Shown: positions 51,541-60,118 of the stretch, piece by piece
How the letters are laid out: the number at the start of each line of letters is the position of its first letter
Numbering within the stretch: the first letter of the stretch is position 1
Source: JANXLS01 sp037129555
GTDB lineage: Bacteria; Planctomycetota; SZUA-567; H5-PLA8
Assembly (NCBI GenBank): GCA_037129555.1
Contig: JBAXUS010000003.1
Coordinates: 21,713-85,712 of the forward strand
Reading direction: 5' to 3'
DNA length: 64,000 nucleotides
Notes under the pieces: model-generated
What the model saw: only the letters and a program-made list of their open reading frames with translations
What the model was told of the DNA's origin: nothing
Databases searched by the model: none
Translations under genes and position numbers: made by a program

Positions 51541-51963
51541 CTACTGTCGTAACTTCCCATCAAAGACCGTCCCATCCGCATAGCCAGCATGTCCGTGTAT
51601 TTTACATCGAATATAGACCGTCGTCGTGTCACTTGCATGGAGCCCCGGAGCGACGATTTCATAGCTGCAGGTCGCGTCGTTGAGCGACGGGAAATTCGGC
51701 GCGGCATGTCGTGTTGTATCGCTCGGGCAGATTAAAAACAGGGTGTTGTTTCCTACATAATTCTGCATCTCATTAAACGTAGCAGGAAACTTGTCACCGT
51801 TATCGCGTGACCACATCGCTGCAGCAAAGCATATAGAACCCATCGTTTTCGAACATGTGTTCGAGCGCGCGGATTCGCGTAATTTCGGAGCGTAATACAT
51901 CAACACACCGGCAATGGCGGCGACGACTAAAACGAAACGTATGATCCATTGTCGGTTGCTCAT
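51541..51963 (-). CDS. small exported protein resembling the C-terminal part of a pseudopilin
   Basis: A 140-residue protein with an N-terminal hydrophobic segment (IIRFVLVVAAIAGVLMYYA) and a following region SNTCSKTMGSICFAAAMWS and LFLICPSDTT that recalls the pseudopilin motif (C..AMG..... ICPSD) of the proteins at 59350 and 60119. It lacks the GFTLLE processing signature, so it is probably not assembled into a pilus. The start overlaps the previous stop (ATGA), so it is translationally coupled to the membrane gene upstream. Confidence 0.6.
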   Translation of the reverse strand: MSNRQWIIRFVLVVAAIAGVLMYYAPKLRESARSNTCSKTMGSICFAAAMWSRDNGDKFPATFNEMQNYVGNNTLFLICPSDTTRHAAPNFPSLNDATCSYEIVAPGLHASDTTTVYIRCKIHGHAGYADGTVFDGKLRQ

Positions 51964-52520
51964 GCTCGTTCCTTCCGACCGCACCATACCAGGTAGCCAC
52001 TGCCTGCAATCAACCCGATGATTGCGCCGATGTAGCTTGCGCCGTGCAAATAGGCGACGACTGCAAATGAGCGGACGTCTTTTAAGTACAACTCCTCGCG
52101 CCACTCATTCCAGTCGTTCACGCCGTCGCCGGCTGTCTGTAGATAGCCCAACGCGATTCCAATTGCACCGGTTAGAGCCGCCGTCCCGATCAGTATTCCG
52201 AGCGCTTTTCCGACGCATGCCACGGCTTTGTTTTCATCGATATAGCCAAACCCGATGCGCCCGAGAAACCAGCCTGCGATCATGCCCACCCACCAACTGG
52301 CGAAAATTCCGACTACAGCGGCGAACCATCGATTTGACCAGCCGAAATCGGCGTAGGCGAATTGAAGGAATTTCATCCGCGTGAAATACTCGGGCGAAAT
52401 GGAGTAGCTGACTTGATCATGCAGCGCGCCATACGCGCCGCCAACGAGCGCTCCGACGATCGCGGCCCCGAGCATCCGACCAATCTGCTTCGCCCGCAGG
52501 CGTGGGTAGAGGATGTCCAT
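51960..52520 (-). CDS. conserved membrane protein of unknown function
   Basis: A 186-residue protein with four to five hydrophobic segments (LGAAIVGALVGGAYGAL; WFAAVVGIFASWWVGMIAGWF; ALGILIGTAALTGAIGIAL; GAIIGLIAGSGYLVW). The HDQVSYSISPEYFTRMKFLQF motif near residue 34 is a conserved feature that I recall in unannotated membrane proteins of planctomycetes and other groups. Function unknown. First gene of a two-gene unit with the small exported protein. Confidence 0.68.
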   Translation of the reverse strand: MDILYPRLRAKQIGRMLGAAIVGALVGGAYGALHDQVSYSISPEYFTRMKFLQFAYADFGWSNRWFAAVVGIFASWWVGMIAGWFLGRIGFGYIDENKAVACVGKALGILIGTAALTGAIGIALGYLQTAGDGVNDWNEWREELYLKDVRSFAVVAYLHGASYIGAIIGLIAGSGYLVWCGRKERA

Positions 52521-52693
52521 AGTGGGGTGAACAGCGGAGTGGAGGGAAGGGCACGGGGAAAAAATGTGAGTTATGAATACGAACGATATTTTGACGTAAT
52601 GAAGTAGCTAAGGCCAATTGTGTGCGGTAGTTTGTTTGACATGTTAGACAGCACGGATGCGGTTGAATACTATGTTAGGCCACTACGAACCAC

Positions 52694-52963
52694 ATGACTC
52701 AAGACACCGCCATCAACCAGCCACCGAAGGTTCTTCTGTGGTTCAAGACTTACTGCGGCTTCCTTTGTTTGCTCTACCTCGCCACCGCTGCCTTTTCGCT
52801 TTTCTTTTTCTTCGCTGACCCGAGCGACACCGAGATGTCAGCGACCGCGGCTCGTGTCACTGGCGTTCTCTTCCTTGTGGTAGGTGTTGCTTTGTTCGGC
52901 GGCTGCTTGCTCCCGCTCATTCTCATTGCTAAACAGTCGGCGCGTTGTTTTGCAAGAGAATGA
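52694..52963 (+). CDS. small membrane protein, probably truncated at the C-terminus
   Basis: An 89-residue protein with two membrane helices (FLCLLYLATAAFSLFFFF; VTGVLFLVVGVALFGGCLLPLIL). The end (AKQSARCFARE) is hydrophilic and unlike the rest. My recollection is that relatives continue with two more helices, so this copy seems cut off at about position 52940. If so, the breakpoint is the left edge of the accessory region that follows. Status as functional gene or fragment is uncertain. Confidence 0.45.
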   Translation: MTQDTAINQPPKVLLWFKTYCGFLCLLYLATAAFSLFFFFADPSDTEMSATAARVTGVLFLVVGVALFGGCLLPLILIAKQSARCFARE

Positions 52964-53015
52964 TAATTCTGTCCCGGCTGTCCGAACGTTGCAATTTAAA
53001 GGAATCTTGAATGCG

Positions 53016-54437
53016 ATGAATACACAAGAGAATTCTCTTTCTCGCCGCAACTTCTTAAGCGCGGCGGCGCTGGGCGCGATGGTGGCTCCAGTGCTTCTGG
53101 CCGACGACGACAAGAAACTGTCCGTCTCCGCCGACGGCAAGATTTTCAATGAGCCGGCGATGGCGCTTCCGCTTAACAGCGACGCCGATGTTATCGTCTG
53201 CGGTGCAGGTCCGGCGGGCGTCACTGCCGCCATTACGGCGGCGCGTGCTGGCGCGAAGGTGCGCCTGTTTGAACTGCACGGTTCGCTTGGCGGGGTGTGG
53301 ACCTCATCGCTGCTGGGTTATCTGCTGGATTTCGACAAGCCCGGCTTCAATGTCGAACTCGTTCGGCGGTTGCGCGAGCGCGATGCCATCAACGGCGGCG
53401 GAATGAACGGCCTCAGCTATCAGCCGGAGGAGATGAAGCTGCTTCTGGAGGAGCTTTGCGCCGCAGCGGGAGTCAAGGTCCAGCTCCACACGCGAGTCGC
53501 CGCTGCATATCGCGAGGGGCGAACGTTGGCCGCTATCGTGACGGAATCGAAGAGCGGCCGCCAAGCATGGAAGGCACCGGTCTTCATCGACACGACAGGC
53601 GATGGCGATCTTGGCGCGCAGGCCGGTTGCGAGTTCGAGATAGGCAGAGAGAAAGCGTGTCCATGCCAGCCCATGACCATGTACGCGCTGCTCGTGGTCA
53701 AGGACGTGACGCAGATTGCCGACTGTATCCACGGCACGGGTGACAATGGCCGCCATGTCGGCCCGAAGGCCTTTCAAGACACACTGAAGCGTGCGGGTGT
53801 CACCCCCAGCTATGGTCACGCGTGTTTGTTTCCCATACATGGAAATCTCGTGCTCCTCATGGCGAACCATGAATACGGTATCAATGCCACCGACGCCGCC
53901 CAAGTGACCGAAGCCACATTGCGAGCACGCGGCGAGGTGCATCAGATCGTGCGCGGTCTGCGCAAACTCGGCGGCCCCTGGGATGGCTTGCAAATCGCTG
54001 CTACACCCGCCCAGATCGGCGTCCGCGATGGTCGCCGCATTCGCGGGCGCTACATCGTGACAAGCGAAGACCTCGTCAAAGGAGCCACGCAAGACGACGC
54101 CGTGGTTCGCGCCACCTTCCCTGTGGACATCCATGCGCTTTCTGCCGAGGACAACAAAAAGTCCGCTTATGGGAACGCAGGCGTGAAGATGAAACCCTAC
54201 GACATCCCGCTGCGAGCTCTCATCGCCCGCGACGTGGACGGCCTCATGTTGGCCGGTCGCTGCATCAGCGGCGACTTCATCGCACACGCCAGCTATCGCG
54301 TCACCGGCAACGCCGTCGCCATGGGCGAAGCCGCCGGAGCCACAGCCGCAGTGGCGGCGAAAAGCAAATCCGCTCCGCATGACGTGCCGTGGAGCGAGGT
54401 GAAGCCAGTGATTGAGAAAGTGCGTCAACGTATTTAA
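53016..54437 (+). CDS. Tat-exported FAD-dependent oxidoreductase (FAD_oxidored family)
   Basis: The leader LSRRNFLSAAALGAMVAPVLL is a twin-arginine (Tat) signal. An FAD-binding loop follows (DVIVCGAGPAGVTAAITAARAG, then LFELHGSLGGVWT), and the C-terminal part carries IPLRALIARDVDGLMLAGR and AMGEAAGATAA typical of the FAD_oxidored family. Members are uncharacterised secreted oxidoreductases common in planctomycetes and Verrucomicrobia near sulfatases. It has 473 residues. The codon choice favours GCC and GGC, unlike most genes in this window, which supports recent acquisition. The substrate is unknown. Confidence 0.82.
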   Translation: MNTQENSLSRRNFLSAAALGAMVAPVLLADDDKKLSVSADGKIFNEPAMALPLNSDADVIVCGAGPAGVTAAITAARAGAKVRLFELHGSLGGVWTSSLLGYLLDFDKPGFNVELVRRLRERDAINGGGMNGLSYQPEEMKLLLEELCAAAGVKVQLHTRVAAAYREGRTLAAIVTESKSGRQAWKAPVFIDTTGDGDLGAQAGCEFEIGREKACPCQPMTMYALLVVKDVTQIADCIHGTGDNGRHVGPKAFQDTLKRAGVTPSYGHACLFPIHGNLVLLMANHEYGINATDAAQVTEATLRARGEVHQIVRGLRKLGGPWDGLQIAATPAQIGVRDGRRIRGRYIVTSEDLVKGATQDDAVVRATFPVDIHALSAEDNKKSAYGNAGVKMKPYDIPLRALIARDVDGLMLAGRCISGDFIAHASYRVTGNAVAMGEAAGATAAVAAKSKSAPHDVPWSEVKPVIEKVRQRI

Positions 54438-54467
54438 GCTCGCCGCCTAATTTCTGGGGACAAAAAG

Positions 54468-56840
54468 ATGACCAACGCACATTTCGTCCCAATCTTCGTC
54501 GTCATGGCGACTACCGCGCTGAGCGACGACACCGCGAAAATTGCCGCGATATTTGGCACTGCCGCGGAGCATGGCGGCGCAGTCACAATTCCGCCCGGAG
54601 ATTATAAACTCGATGGCGCGAAACCGATTCCGTTTTTCTCGCAAACAACCGTGACCGCTTATGGCGCACGGTTTCATCTGCCGAAAACGCTCGGTGACAA
54701 GGCGCGGGTGGTGTTGTTCGCTGGAGAGAATGTCTGCGACTTTCGCTGGTTCGGCGGGCATTTCAGCGGACATGTTTTCGATAACTCAAAGACCGAGAAT
54801 TCCTGGGAGCCCAACGTCAATACGCGTGCGATTCTTCTCACGACGACACCCGGCGGTGTCACGGAGAATCTGACGTTTCGCGACATCACGTCGGACGGTC
54901 TCGCGGGCGCGGCCATCACGGTGCTGGGTGCGGAGAAGAAGGGCAGCGAACGCGAAGTCGAGACGTACGCCCGCAATGTTACCGTCGAGAATTGCACGCT
55001 TGAGCGCAGCGGTAAGTTCATGTGGGATTATGGTTATTTGTGGCAAATCACCGTCTGGCCCGAGGACTACAACGAGGTCGAGCGGGCGATGGCAGCGAAG
55101 TATTTCCGAAATGATCTCGTGCACGGTCCACTGCAGATAGCGGCGGGCGATGATCGCGTGTTCTTCGATAATGCCAAGCCGCTGCCGGTTTCAAAGCCGC
55201 GCGAGGGAGCGGATGCGAATCGGGGCACGGATTCCATCTGCTTTTTCGGCGACGTTCTGCCGGCGAATCTCGTGCGTGGGAAGCAATACTTCGTCGTCGA
55301 GAGCACGCCGCAATTCATCCGCATCGCCGACGCGCCTAGAGGCGCACCGATTCGTTTCGCGAGTACGGCGGGACCGAATGCGAAGCTCGTCGGTTCGCTG
55401 TTCCACGCGACGCTCGCGCTTTACGCTCCGGCGGGAAGCGGGCCGGGCAAAGGCGCGCTTGACCTCGTCGGCTGCGAGAAGGTCATTGTACGCGGCTGCC
55501 GACTCAGCGCGCTCGGCGACACGATGCACATTCAGAAATCGCGCGGCGTCGTCTTCGCCAACAATCACATCACCGGCTCGCGCATGGGCGCGTTCTTCCT
55601 CGCCGAGTTCTGCAAGGACGCGACCATCACCGGCAACACGGTGGACGGCAGCAACGGCTCGCGCGTCATCAGCGTGGAAAAGTCGTCGGAGAATGTGACC
55701 ATCACCGGTAACACGTTCCGCAATGGCGGACGCGGCTCGTGGATCAACCAGCCACGCAATTTCATCTTGGCTGACAATGTTTTCGTGAACAACACGACCA
55801 AGTGCGAGCGCGACCCGCGACGGGGACGCCGCAGCTTCCTCACCGGCGATTACGAGCGCTACGCCGAACTGTATTTCACCACGCATGAGCCCGGCGGCCG
55901 CTACGGCAACGTCACCGTGCGCGGCAACATTTTCACCAGCGGTCCGAATGCCGAGCACGCCATCACCTTCGCCTCCGGCGGCGACACCATCCTCGTCACC
56001 GACAACATCTTCAGCGGCCCCGTGCGCGACATCCCACCTTCGGCTGGCTGCGAGAATGTGACGATTCGTGGAAATACCGAATCCGTAGGAAGAGATCCGC
56101 ACGATGCAATCTCCGCGCACACTTTCCCGTGTAAGGCACTCGGTCGCGAGGTGAACTACTCCGCCTTCGTCCCGGAGGGCACACCGCCCGCTGGAGGCTG
56201 GCCGCTGGTGCTGCTTTTGCACGGCGATGGACGCAATCACCGAACCGTCGCTGAGGATGCCACCGGCCGCGCTCTCGTGCTTAAGCAGAAGGTCGCCATT
56301 GTTTTCGCGGATGGCGGACGTGGCTGGTATCTCGACAGTCCGGCAGAGCCGAAATCGCGCTATCAATCCATGCTCCGAGAACTTCTCGATCACGCTCGTC
56401 GCACGCTCCCGGTTTCATCAAAGCCGGCGCACACTGGCGTCTGCGGTTGGAGCATGGGCGGCTACGGTGCGGTGCGCTTTGCACAGACCTTTCCCGACGA
56501 GGTCGGAGCCGTTGCCACCACCATCGCACTGCTCGATTTCCCCAACTCGAAACTACCCAAAGAGCAGAACTATTCCGTTTCCCCGCTCTTCGGGACGGAC
56601 GAGAGTGCATGGCCGCAGTTCAACGCAATGACTCAAGTCGAGCGTCTGCGCGGCAAGTCGCTGCTCTTCATCTCGGCAAAGTCAGGCTTCGACGCGCAGA
56701 TGAACCATCATTTTCACGCCAAACTCGAAGCCGCCCGCATCGCCCACACCTTTCAAGAGGTGGATGGCGCGCATGATTTTCCAACCGTTCTCGCGAGTCT
56801 GCCCGCGCTATTTACGTTTTTGGCCGAGCACCTGAATTGA
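54468..56840 (+). CDS. beta-helix protein fused to an alpha/beta-hydrolase esterase
   Basis: The first 540 residues form a right-handed parallel beta-helix: successive VTVENCTLERSG, VIVRGCRLSALGDTMHIQ, ATITGNTVDGSNGSRV, VTITGNTFRNGG and VTVRGNIFTSG turns. About residues 560-790 are an alpha/beta hydrolase with oxyanion strand LVLLLHGDG, nucleophile elbow GWSMGGYGA and histidine in DGAHDF. Such architecture suits a secreted polysaccharide-acting enzyme with an ester-cleaving module. A clear signal peptide is not seen (FVPIFVVMATTALS is weak). It has the same codon bias as the FAD oxidoreductase. Confidence 0.78.
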   Translation: MTNAHFVPIFVVMATTALSDDTAKIAAIFGTAAEHGGAVTIPPGDYKLDGAKPIPFFSQTTVTAYGARFHLPKTLGDKARVVLFAGENVCDFRWFGGHFSGHVFDNSKTENSWEPNVNTRAILLTTTPGGVTENLTFRDITSDGLAGAAITVLGAEKKGSEREVETYARNVTVENCTLERSGKFMWDYGYLWQITVWPEDYNEVERAMAAKYFRNDLVHGPLQIAAGDDRVFFDNAKPLPVSKPREGADANRGTDSICFFGDVLPANLVRGKQYFVVESTPQFIRIADAPRGAPIRFASTAGPNAKLVGSLFHATLALYAPAGSGPGKGALDLVGCEKVIVRGCRLSALGDTMHIQKSRGVVFANNHITGSRMGAFFLAEFCKDATITGNTVDGSNGSRVISVEKSSENVTITGNTFRNGGRGSWINQPRNFILADNVFVNNTTKCERDPRRGRRSFLTGDYERYAELYFTTHEPGGRYGNVTVRGNIFTSGPNAEHAITFASGGDTILVTDNIFSGPVRDIPPSAGCENVTIRGNTESVGRDPHDAISAHTFPCKALGREVNYSAFVPEGTPPAGGWPLVLLLHGDGRNHRTVAEDATGRALVLKQKVAIVFADGGRGWYLDSPAEPKSRYQSMLRELLDHARRTLPVSSKPAHTGVCGWSMGGYGAVRFAQTFPDEVGAVATTIALLDFPNSKLPKEQNYSVSPLFGTDESAWPQFNAMTQVERLRGKSLLFISAKSGFDAQMNHHFHAKLEAARIAHTFQEVDGAHDFPTVLASLPALFTFLAEHLN

Positions 56841-56881
56841 AACGAGGCATTCCCACCATGTCATCACGAACTCAACCAGAC

Positions 56882-57000
56882 ATGAAACCCATCCTCACCC
56901 TCCACTATTGCCCTGCTGATCGCTCCACTGGCCACGCTCCACGCCGCCGAGGGCCTTCTCCGCAGCGAGACATGGACCGAGAATTGGCCCGCCGCCGGGG
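56882..57000 (+). pseudogene. frameshifted 5' remnant of a secreted protein gene
   Basis: An ATG begins MKPILTL in one frame; one nucleotide later the signal peptide continues in another frame as IALLIAPLATLHAAEG. MKPILTL...ALLLAPLAALHA is a leader I recall from many secreted sulfatases and other enzymes of this group. The frameshift and the loss of the rest of the gene mark a decayed copy. Its likely 3' end is at 58095-58403. Confidence 0.45.
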
Positions 57001-57290
57001 ACGGGCGTGCTGTAGGTCACATTCACGCCCCAATCGGTCGCGCTGGTGTTGGCGTACGGGCCACCGGCGTCGGAGCCGAGCTTGATCCAGCCTGCCCCTT
57101 TGCACCAGGCAAAGCCGCTCAGGCCGGTGCGCGTGACGGTCACGCCGCCATCGGTCGGAGCGAAGTTGATCCACGTCGCGGTTTCCGAATAAGCATATTT
57201 TCCAATAGAATCAATCGTCCCCGTCGCTGCATGGACAAACCCTATTGTCAGTAGCAGGCATGCCATGATCAAAGTCCGTTGAATTCGCAT
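57001..57290 (-). pseudogene. truncated secreted repeat protein with a WINF-type motif
   Basis: A signal peptide (LIMACLLLTIGFVHAATG) leads into a repeat unit with WINFAPTDGGVTV and GWIKLGSDAGGPYANTSATDWGVN. Related proteins consist of many such GWINF/AWGENIGWI units. The sequence becomes unrelated after about residue 90, and the frame then runs to a stop at 56895 over the plus-strand remnant, so only the N-terminal part survives. Confidence 0.5.
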
Positions 57291-57354
57291 GTGAACAATC
57301 CTTTTTTTCGGTTATTTCGGGACACCACCGAGCACAACTGTCGCATCAATCACC

Positions 57355-57549
57355 CTATTTACCGAGCACGTTTTGTTCCACGGCGGCGACGTTTTCCTTC
57401 GAACGCGTTTTGGGTGCAGCAATCGGACGCCCCGACGAGAGTGCGCGTTTCCGGGCTTCGAGAACATACGCGTGAATATCGTCTTTATAATCCGCGAACA
57501 GCTTTTCACGGGCAGAATAGATTTCTTCGAGAATGGAATTACGCATCAT
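57355..57549 (-). CDS. small antitoxin-like protein beside a dead PIN toxin gene
   Basis: A 64-residue protein (start MMRNSILEEIYSAREKLF) with a helical N-terminus and a basic C-terminal tail (KRALSSGRPIAAPKTRSK). It overlaps the 3' end of the PIN frame by 11 nt, with GGAG upstream of the ATG, as expected for a partner in a toxin-antitoxin operon. The tail resembles those that contact VapC-like PIN toxins. Its frame is intact although the toxin frame is not. Antitoxin identity is inference. Confidence 0.55.
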   Translation of the reverse strand: MMRNSILEEIYSAREKLFADYKDDIHAYVLEARKRALSSGRPIAAPKTRSKENVAAVEQNVLGK

Positions 57550-58014
57550 CGGTGAAGTCTCCAAGGAATTCGGAAGGTGTGCAAATCAGCAATCTCGGCA
57601 GCCCGAGATCGGCCAGCAATTGATAGACGCGTGGGAGGATATGGGCATTGGCGATATGCCTTCAATTTTGGGTCAATAAATACTCCACGCCTGCGCTTGC
57701 CGCGGACGCCACATGCAACGCGTCCAGCCTGGCTTTTTCGGGCATCAAGGAACGCAAAATGATCTGCTCCGCAATCTCTTCGACCTTCTCGTCGGGGATA
57801 AGAATAGGAATATTGGAAAGCAGTTTCAAGCGGCGCTCTGCGGCATCCGGGTGACCAAGCGATGCTTCGTCGATGACAAATTGCGATGTGACGAGATGAT
57901 ACTTCGGGGCCTCAATGGCAAGCCAGCGTTTGGCTTGATCTTGAAGCACCGCAGTTGCCGGATCATTGCTCGGCCAAGCCTGATAATAGACGTTTCAACG
58001 TAGACGGTTTCCAT
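57539..58014 (-). pseudogene. PIN-domain (VapC-like) toxin, frameshifted and interrupted by TGA
   Basis: N-terminal METVYVETSII stands in one frame at 58014; a second frame from about 57975 carries SNDPATAVLQDQAKRWLA through KARLDALHVASAASAGVEYLL, with PIN-type acidic residues (E of VYVETS, D of LDALHVA). That frame meets TGA at 57662 where LTQN-x-RHIANAH is expected, most likely a Cys codon, and then continues to TAA at 57539. The gene therefore has two lesions, about 10 nt lost near 57978 and a nonsense codon. It is probably inactive. Confidence 0.65.
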
Positions 58015-58094
58015 TTACGCCCTTCTTATCCGGCAGCACGCGCTCCGCAGTTTTCACGCTCCAGCATAGCACACTAGAAAGTTCCCATCCACCG

Positions 58095-58403
58095 TTTTCG
58101 CTTCGCGAGCAGGTGGGATACCGCCCCGCCCTCTACCGAGAATCTCCCGGCTACGGCGGCCAGCAATGCGTCCGGGACGGCAACTGGAAAGCCATCCGCA
58201 CGAACCTCAACGCCGCACCGAAAGCCAACATCGCCAAACCCGGAGCGCTGGAACTCTACGACCTCGAAAAAGACCCCACCGAAACCACCAACGTCGCGGA
58301 ACAAAATCCCGAAGTCGTCGCCAAACTCAGCGCCTTCCTCCAATCCCAACACACCCCGTCACCTCTTTGGAAAATCCGAGCTCTCGACACGCCTAAACCC
58401 TGA
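58095..58403 (+). pseudogene. 3' remnant of an arylsulfatase-type gene
   Basis: The frame reads ALYRESPGYGGQQCVRDGNWKAI followed by LELYDLEKDPTETTNVAEQNPEVVAKL, a characteristic C-terminal portion of planctomycete and verrucomicrobial sulfatases. Nothing of the catalytic domain is present upstream. Together with the signal-peptide remnant at 56882-57000 it suggests one former gene whose interior was replaced or lost. Confidence 0.6.
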
Positions 58404-58410
58404 GCCAAGA

Positions 58411-58438
58411 CAAGAGCCGCGCACGCCAGTAAGCGGCC
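58411..58438 (+). repeat. dispersed repeat arm, AAGAGCCGCGCACG family
   Basis: CAAGAGCCGCGCACGCCAGT followed by AAGCGGCC, same orientation as the arms at 13351 and 62721. It lies between the sulfatase remnant and the next gene. Confidence 0.8.
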
Positions 58439-58440
58439 AT

Positions 58441-59295
58441 TCACTCGCGATCGTAAACGGTCGTTACGCGCGTATCAGCGAGGCCCGGCACTTCGGTGCC
58501 GGTGGATTCGCCTGAGATGCGAACGCGGCTGAGCATCACCGCGTTGTCGTAGGTCCAGAGCGCAATGCGATCGCCTGTCAGCGGTCTGGGATCGCTCACG
58601 ATCCATTCGCCTCGTCTGTATTTCTCGTTTTGAAAAAAGTGGTCGACTTTAAATCGCAGCGTGCCGCTCAATCGCTCGACTTGAACGTGAAACCAGTGTC
58701 GCGAATAATCCATTGTCGTTGGGATTCGCACCGGTAGCTGATCCAGGATGTTGCCATCGCGCGAGATGCTGCTGAGCGTGTTATTCTGCCCGCCGAAACT
58801 GAAGGTAATCCCTTTCCTCAAGTCACTGCCGTCTGATCCAATCGTGATATTCATGTCGCGTCCGTAGCCGTACGGATTGCCGCGCCGATTATCCATTTTG
58901 GTGCTGAAAAAGAAATCCACCGACACGTCGCCGGGGAATTTATATTTGTTCCAGATCACAGCCGCTTTGCCTTTGTAGGGCTTATCCAAATCATTTTGAA
59001 GCGAACAGAACGTCCACCTCGGATCGCATTGCCAGCGGTTGGTGACCTCCATCACTCCGGCCCCAGCGACGCGCCAATTCGTGGGCGCGTTGGCGAATCG
59101 TTCATCAAGGTCGATGCCTTTGGTTAACGTGAAATGCGCCGATGAGCGCGGGTTCATCGAATGAGACGATAGCGCAATTCGGGGTGGTGGATTGGGGAGT
59201 GAACTGAGTATCCCAAAGAGCACCGCGAGCAGCACCACGCAACTCGCTTGAAGGATCGTCGATGATGCCGCAGTGGTGCTCGATGTTGGTTCCAT
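58441..59295 (-). CDS. secreted or anchored protein with LamG-like beta sandwich
   Basis: A 284-residue protein with an N-terminal hydrophobic segment (ILQASCVVLLAVLFGILSS), then a beta-rich region: WRVAGAGVMEVTNRWQCD, VSVDFFFSTKMDNRRG, WFHVQVERLSGTLRFKVD, RIALWTYDNAVMLSRVRI. The strand pattern resembles LamG/DUF1961-type sandwiches that bind or cleave polysaccharides, but no catalytic pair was recognised. It lies beside tandem pseudopilins and may be exported with them or be a wall protein. Function unknown. Confidence 0.65.
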   Translation of the reverse strand: MEPTSSTTAASSTILQASCVVLLAVLFGILSSLPNPPPRIALSSHSMNPRSSAHFTLTKGIDLDERFANAPTNWRVAGAGVMEVTNRWQCDPRWTFCSLQNDLDKPYKGKAAVIWNKYKFPGDVSVDFFFSTKMDNRRGNPYGYGRDMNITIGSDGSDLRKGITFSFGGQNNTLSSISRDGNILDQLPVRIPTTMDYSRHWFHVQVERLSGTLRFKVDHFFQNEKYRRGEWIVSDPRPLTGDRIALWTYDNAVMLSRVRISGESTGTEVPGLADTRVTTVYDRE

Positions 59296-59349
59296 GATAA
59301 GAGTCTAAACATCTCAACACGTCATCGGTCAATAGAATTTCAGCGCCGC

Positions 59350-60009
59350 CTACTGACACCCACTGTCCCATTCCGGATACGCAGCAAGATCGCCGTACAC
59401 GTAAATGTTGGGGTCAACTAAAACGCCTTGAAGCTCGCCATGATACAAATCATTCGTCGGGGCACCATTGTTTGGGGCAGCCGGGACGAAATTCACCGAA
59501 CCACCTGCTGTTAGCACGTTCTGTCCAGCGTTCAATCCGTGATTGTCCGAATTGAGTCCCTTGCCTTTTTTGTCCGCAAGAATGATCACACGAGAATTCT
59601 TCGAATCCTTTCCCGGCGAGTAGCCATACGACGATTTCAAGCTGCCCTTGAAATTTCCGGAACCCGCGGTCATGACGGTGTCGAGTTCGGTCGGGGACAT
59701 CTTGTTCGACGGACAGAAGTAGACGCGCACGTCATCAATATACTGCCGGTAGAGCAGATTCAACGCGTCTTGCGGTCTCTCCGTGTAAGCCAATTTCTCT
59801 GCACCTATTGTCGGATACAACGCGTAATCCACCTCATAAATCGTAATGGCTTTATGTATCTGGCCCATAGCCTGACCGCACGTAGTCCGTCGCGAATTCT
59901 CTCTATTTCCGCGTCGCGTTGGAATAAATATAACCGCCAATATCGCCATGAACACAATAATCGCGAGCACTTCCAACAGCGTCAATCCTTCGAATTGTCG
60001 TCTGCTCAT
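59350..60009 (-). CDS. type IV/II pseudopilin, downstream paralogue
   Basis: Leader MSRRQFEG, then LTLLEVLAIIVFMAILAV, with Glu at +5 after a Gly cleavage site. The C-terminal part matches the upstream paralogue closely (TTCGQAMGQIHKAITIYEVD; YRQYIDDVRVYFCPSNKMSP; SSYGYSPGKDSKNSRVIILAD; YPEWDSGC). Disulfide-forming cysteines are retained. At 219 residues it is similar in length to the neighbour. The mature N-terminus is less typical (LTLLEV), and no AGGAGG is seen at the start, so it may be a minor or divergent copy. Confidence 0.82.
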   Translation of the reverse strand: MSRRQFEGLTLLEVLAIIVFMAILAVIFIPTRRGNRENSRRTTCGQAMGQIHKAITIYEVDYALYPTIGAEKLAYTERPQDALNLLYRQYIDDVRVYFCPSNKMSPTELDTVMTAGSGNFKGSLKSSYGYSPGKDSKNSRVIILADKKGKGLNSDNHGLNAGQNVLTAGGSVNFVPAAPNNGAPTNDLYHGELQGVLVDPNIYVYGDLAAYPEWDSGCQ

Positions 60010-60057
60010 GATCCCCTCCCGTGCAAATGGTTGCGTTCAAGTTCGAAACTCGAGGAA

Positions 60058-60085
60058 CAAAAAAGCCCCTCATTTTCGAGGGGCT
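60058..60085 (-). terminator. rho-independent terminator after the major pseudopilin gene
   Basis: On the minus strand AGCCCCTC pairs perfectly with GAGGGGCT around a 6-nt loop and runs into a T-tract. It separates the two paralogous pilin genes. Confidence 0.9.
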
Positions 60086-60118
60086 CTTCGATTGCATTCC
60101 GATTCACGTCAGCAGGTC

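Noticed and set aside
52640..52693. Integron attC-like site (GTTAGAC and GTTAGGC) before the truncated membrane gene
   Set aside because: Both cores point the same way and no inverse RYYYAAC partner with the expected spacing was found.
57662..57664. TGA in the PIN gene as recoded selenocysteine or a different genetic code
   Set aside because: TGA ends many genes here, no SECIS-type structure was evident, and the gene also has a second lesion, so a nonsense mutation is simpler.
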